Assembly (NCBI GenBank): GCA_030705665.1
Contig: JAUZQA010000295.1
Span: 1 to 5,557 of the forward strand
Length of the DNA: 5,557 nucleotides
From: Bacillota bacterium
GTDB lineage: Bacteria > Bacillota > Bacilli > Bacillales_B > DSM-18226
Direction: 5' to 3'
Positions 5,507 to 5,557 of the stretch are shown in pieces. A program made the translations under genes and the position numbers. Numbering within the stretch: position 1 is the stretch's first letter; the number at the start of each line of letters is the position of its first letter. Under the pieces are notes generated by a model. The model made no database searches, had not been told where the DNA came from, and worked only from the letters and a program-made list of their open reading frames with translations.

Positions 5507-5557
5507 AAAAATCACCTCTGATTTATTATTTCCCGAATGCGAGATGTTTTTATGCAA
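5507..5557. other. Leader of the coat/AdhB cluster, cut by the window edge
   Basis: These 51 bases hold the ribosome site of the small coat-like gene and no certain promoter. The stretch is AT-rich. A sigma-F/G-like pair can be forced but is badly spaced, so the true promoter probably lies beyond the edge. Confidence 0.4.

Noticed and set aside
5524..5555. Sigma-F/G-like promoter (GCATA with GGAAATAATA) before the small coat-like gene
   Set aside because: The boxes resemble forespore consensus elements, but the spacing is about 2 bp too long. The implied start point falls inside the ribosome binding site, leaving no usable leader.
5507..5557. N-terminal extension of the YraG-like protein to a TTG at the window edge
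   Set aside because: There is no visible ribosome site because the edge cuts the sequence. The extension is polar and unlike the family, and GTG 5506 has a proper Shine-Dalgarno sequence.
1..5557. CRISPR arrays, insertion sequences, tRNA or rRNA genes
   Set aside because: No spaced repeats of CRISPR size, no transposase-like frames or terminal inverted repeats, and no cloverleaf or rRNA-like segments were seen on either strand.

Overview
The window looks like chromosomal DNA from a low-GC, endospore-forming member of the Bacillaceae (Bacillus or a close relative). This rests on strong AGGAGGT-type ribosome binding sites, a good CcpA-type cre operator, a CitA/DctS-type two-component pair, and coat-F-like spore genes next to an AdhB-like dehydrogenase in an order that recalls B. 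subtilis yraG-yraF-adhB.

Layout: (1) Positions 1-1219, minus strand, hold two genes of an ABC importer of the nitrate/taurine/sulfonate (NitT/TauT) class: a complete ATPase and the first 131 codons of a permease that runs off the left edge. They overlap by 29 bp. No substrate-binding protein gene is in view. (2) Positions 1220-1447 are a divergent AT-rich control region. Facing the ABC operon it has a consensus -10 without a recognisable -35, a perfect-consensus cre at about the transcription start, and short direct repeats that could bind a regulator. Facing the other way it has a plausible weak promoter for the kinase gene. (3) Positions 1448-3728, plus strand, encode a CitA/DcuS/DctS-family sensor kinase and its CitB/DctR-family response regulator, overlapping by 8 bp. 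(4) Positions 3727-3770 form one strong bidirectional terminator that uses bases of the stop codons of both convergent genes. (5) Positions 3769-5506, minus strand, carry a sporulation-associated cluster: a 69-aa and a 119-aa coat-F-like protein followed by a zinc-dependent alcohol dehydrogenase.

How it may fit together: the kinase has the carboxylate-binding residues typical of citrate/C4-dicarboxylate sensors. These systems usually control a secondary transporter (CitM, DctP, MaeN types). Here the closest target is a divergent ABC importer whose promoter looks activator-dependent and CcpA-repressed. The most interesting reading is a carboxylate-responsive, catabolite-repressed ABC uptake system in which a NitT/TauT-type transporter serves carbon acquisition rather than sulfur or nitrogen. 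This is inference; the sequence shows the parts and their arrangement only. The coat/AdhB cluster appears to be a separate unit, insulated by the terminator.
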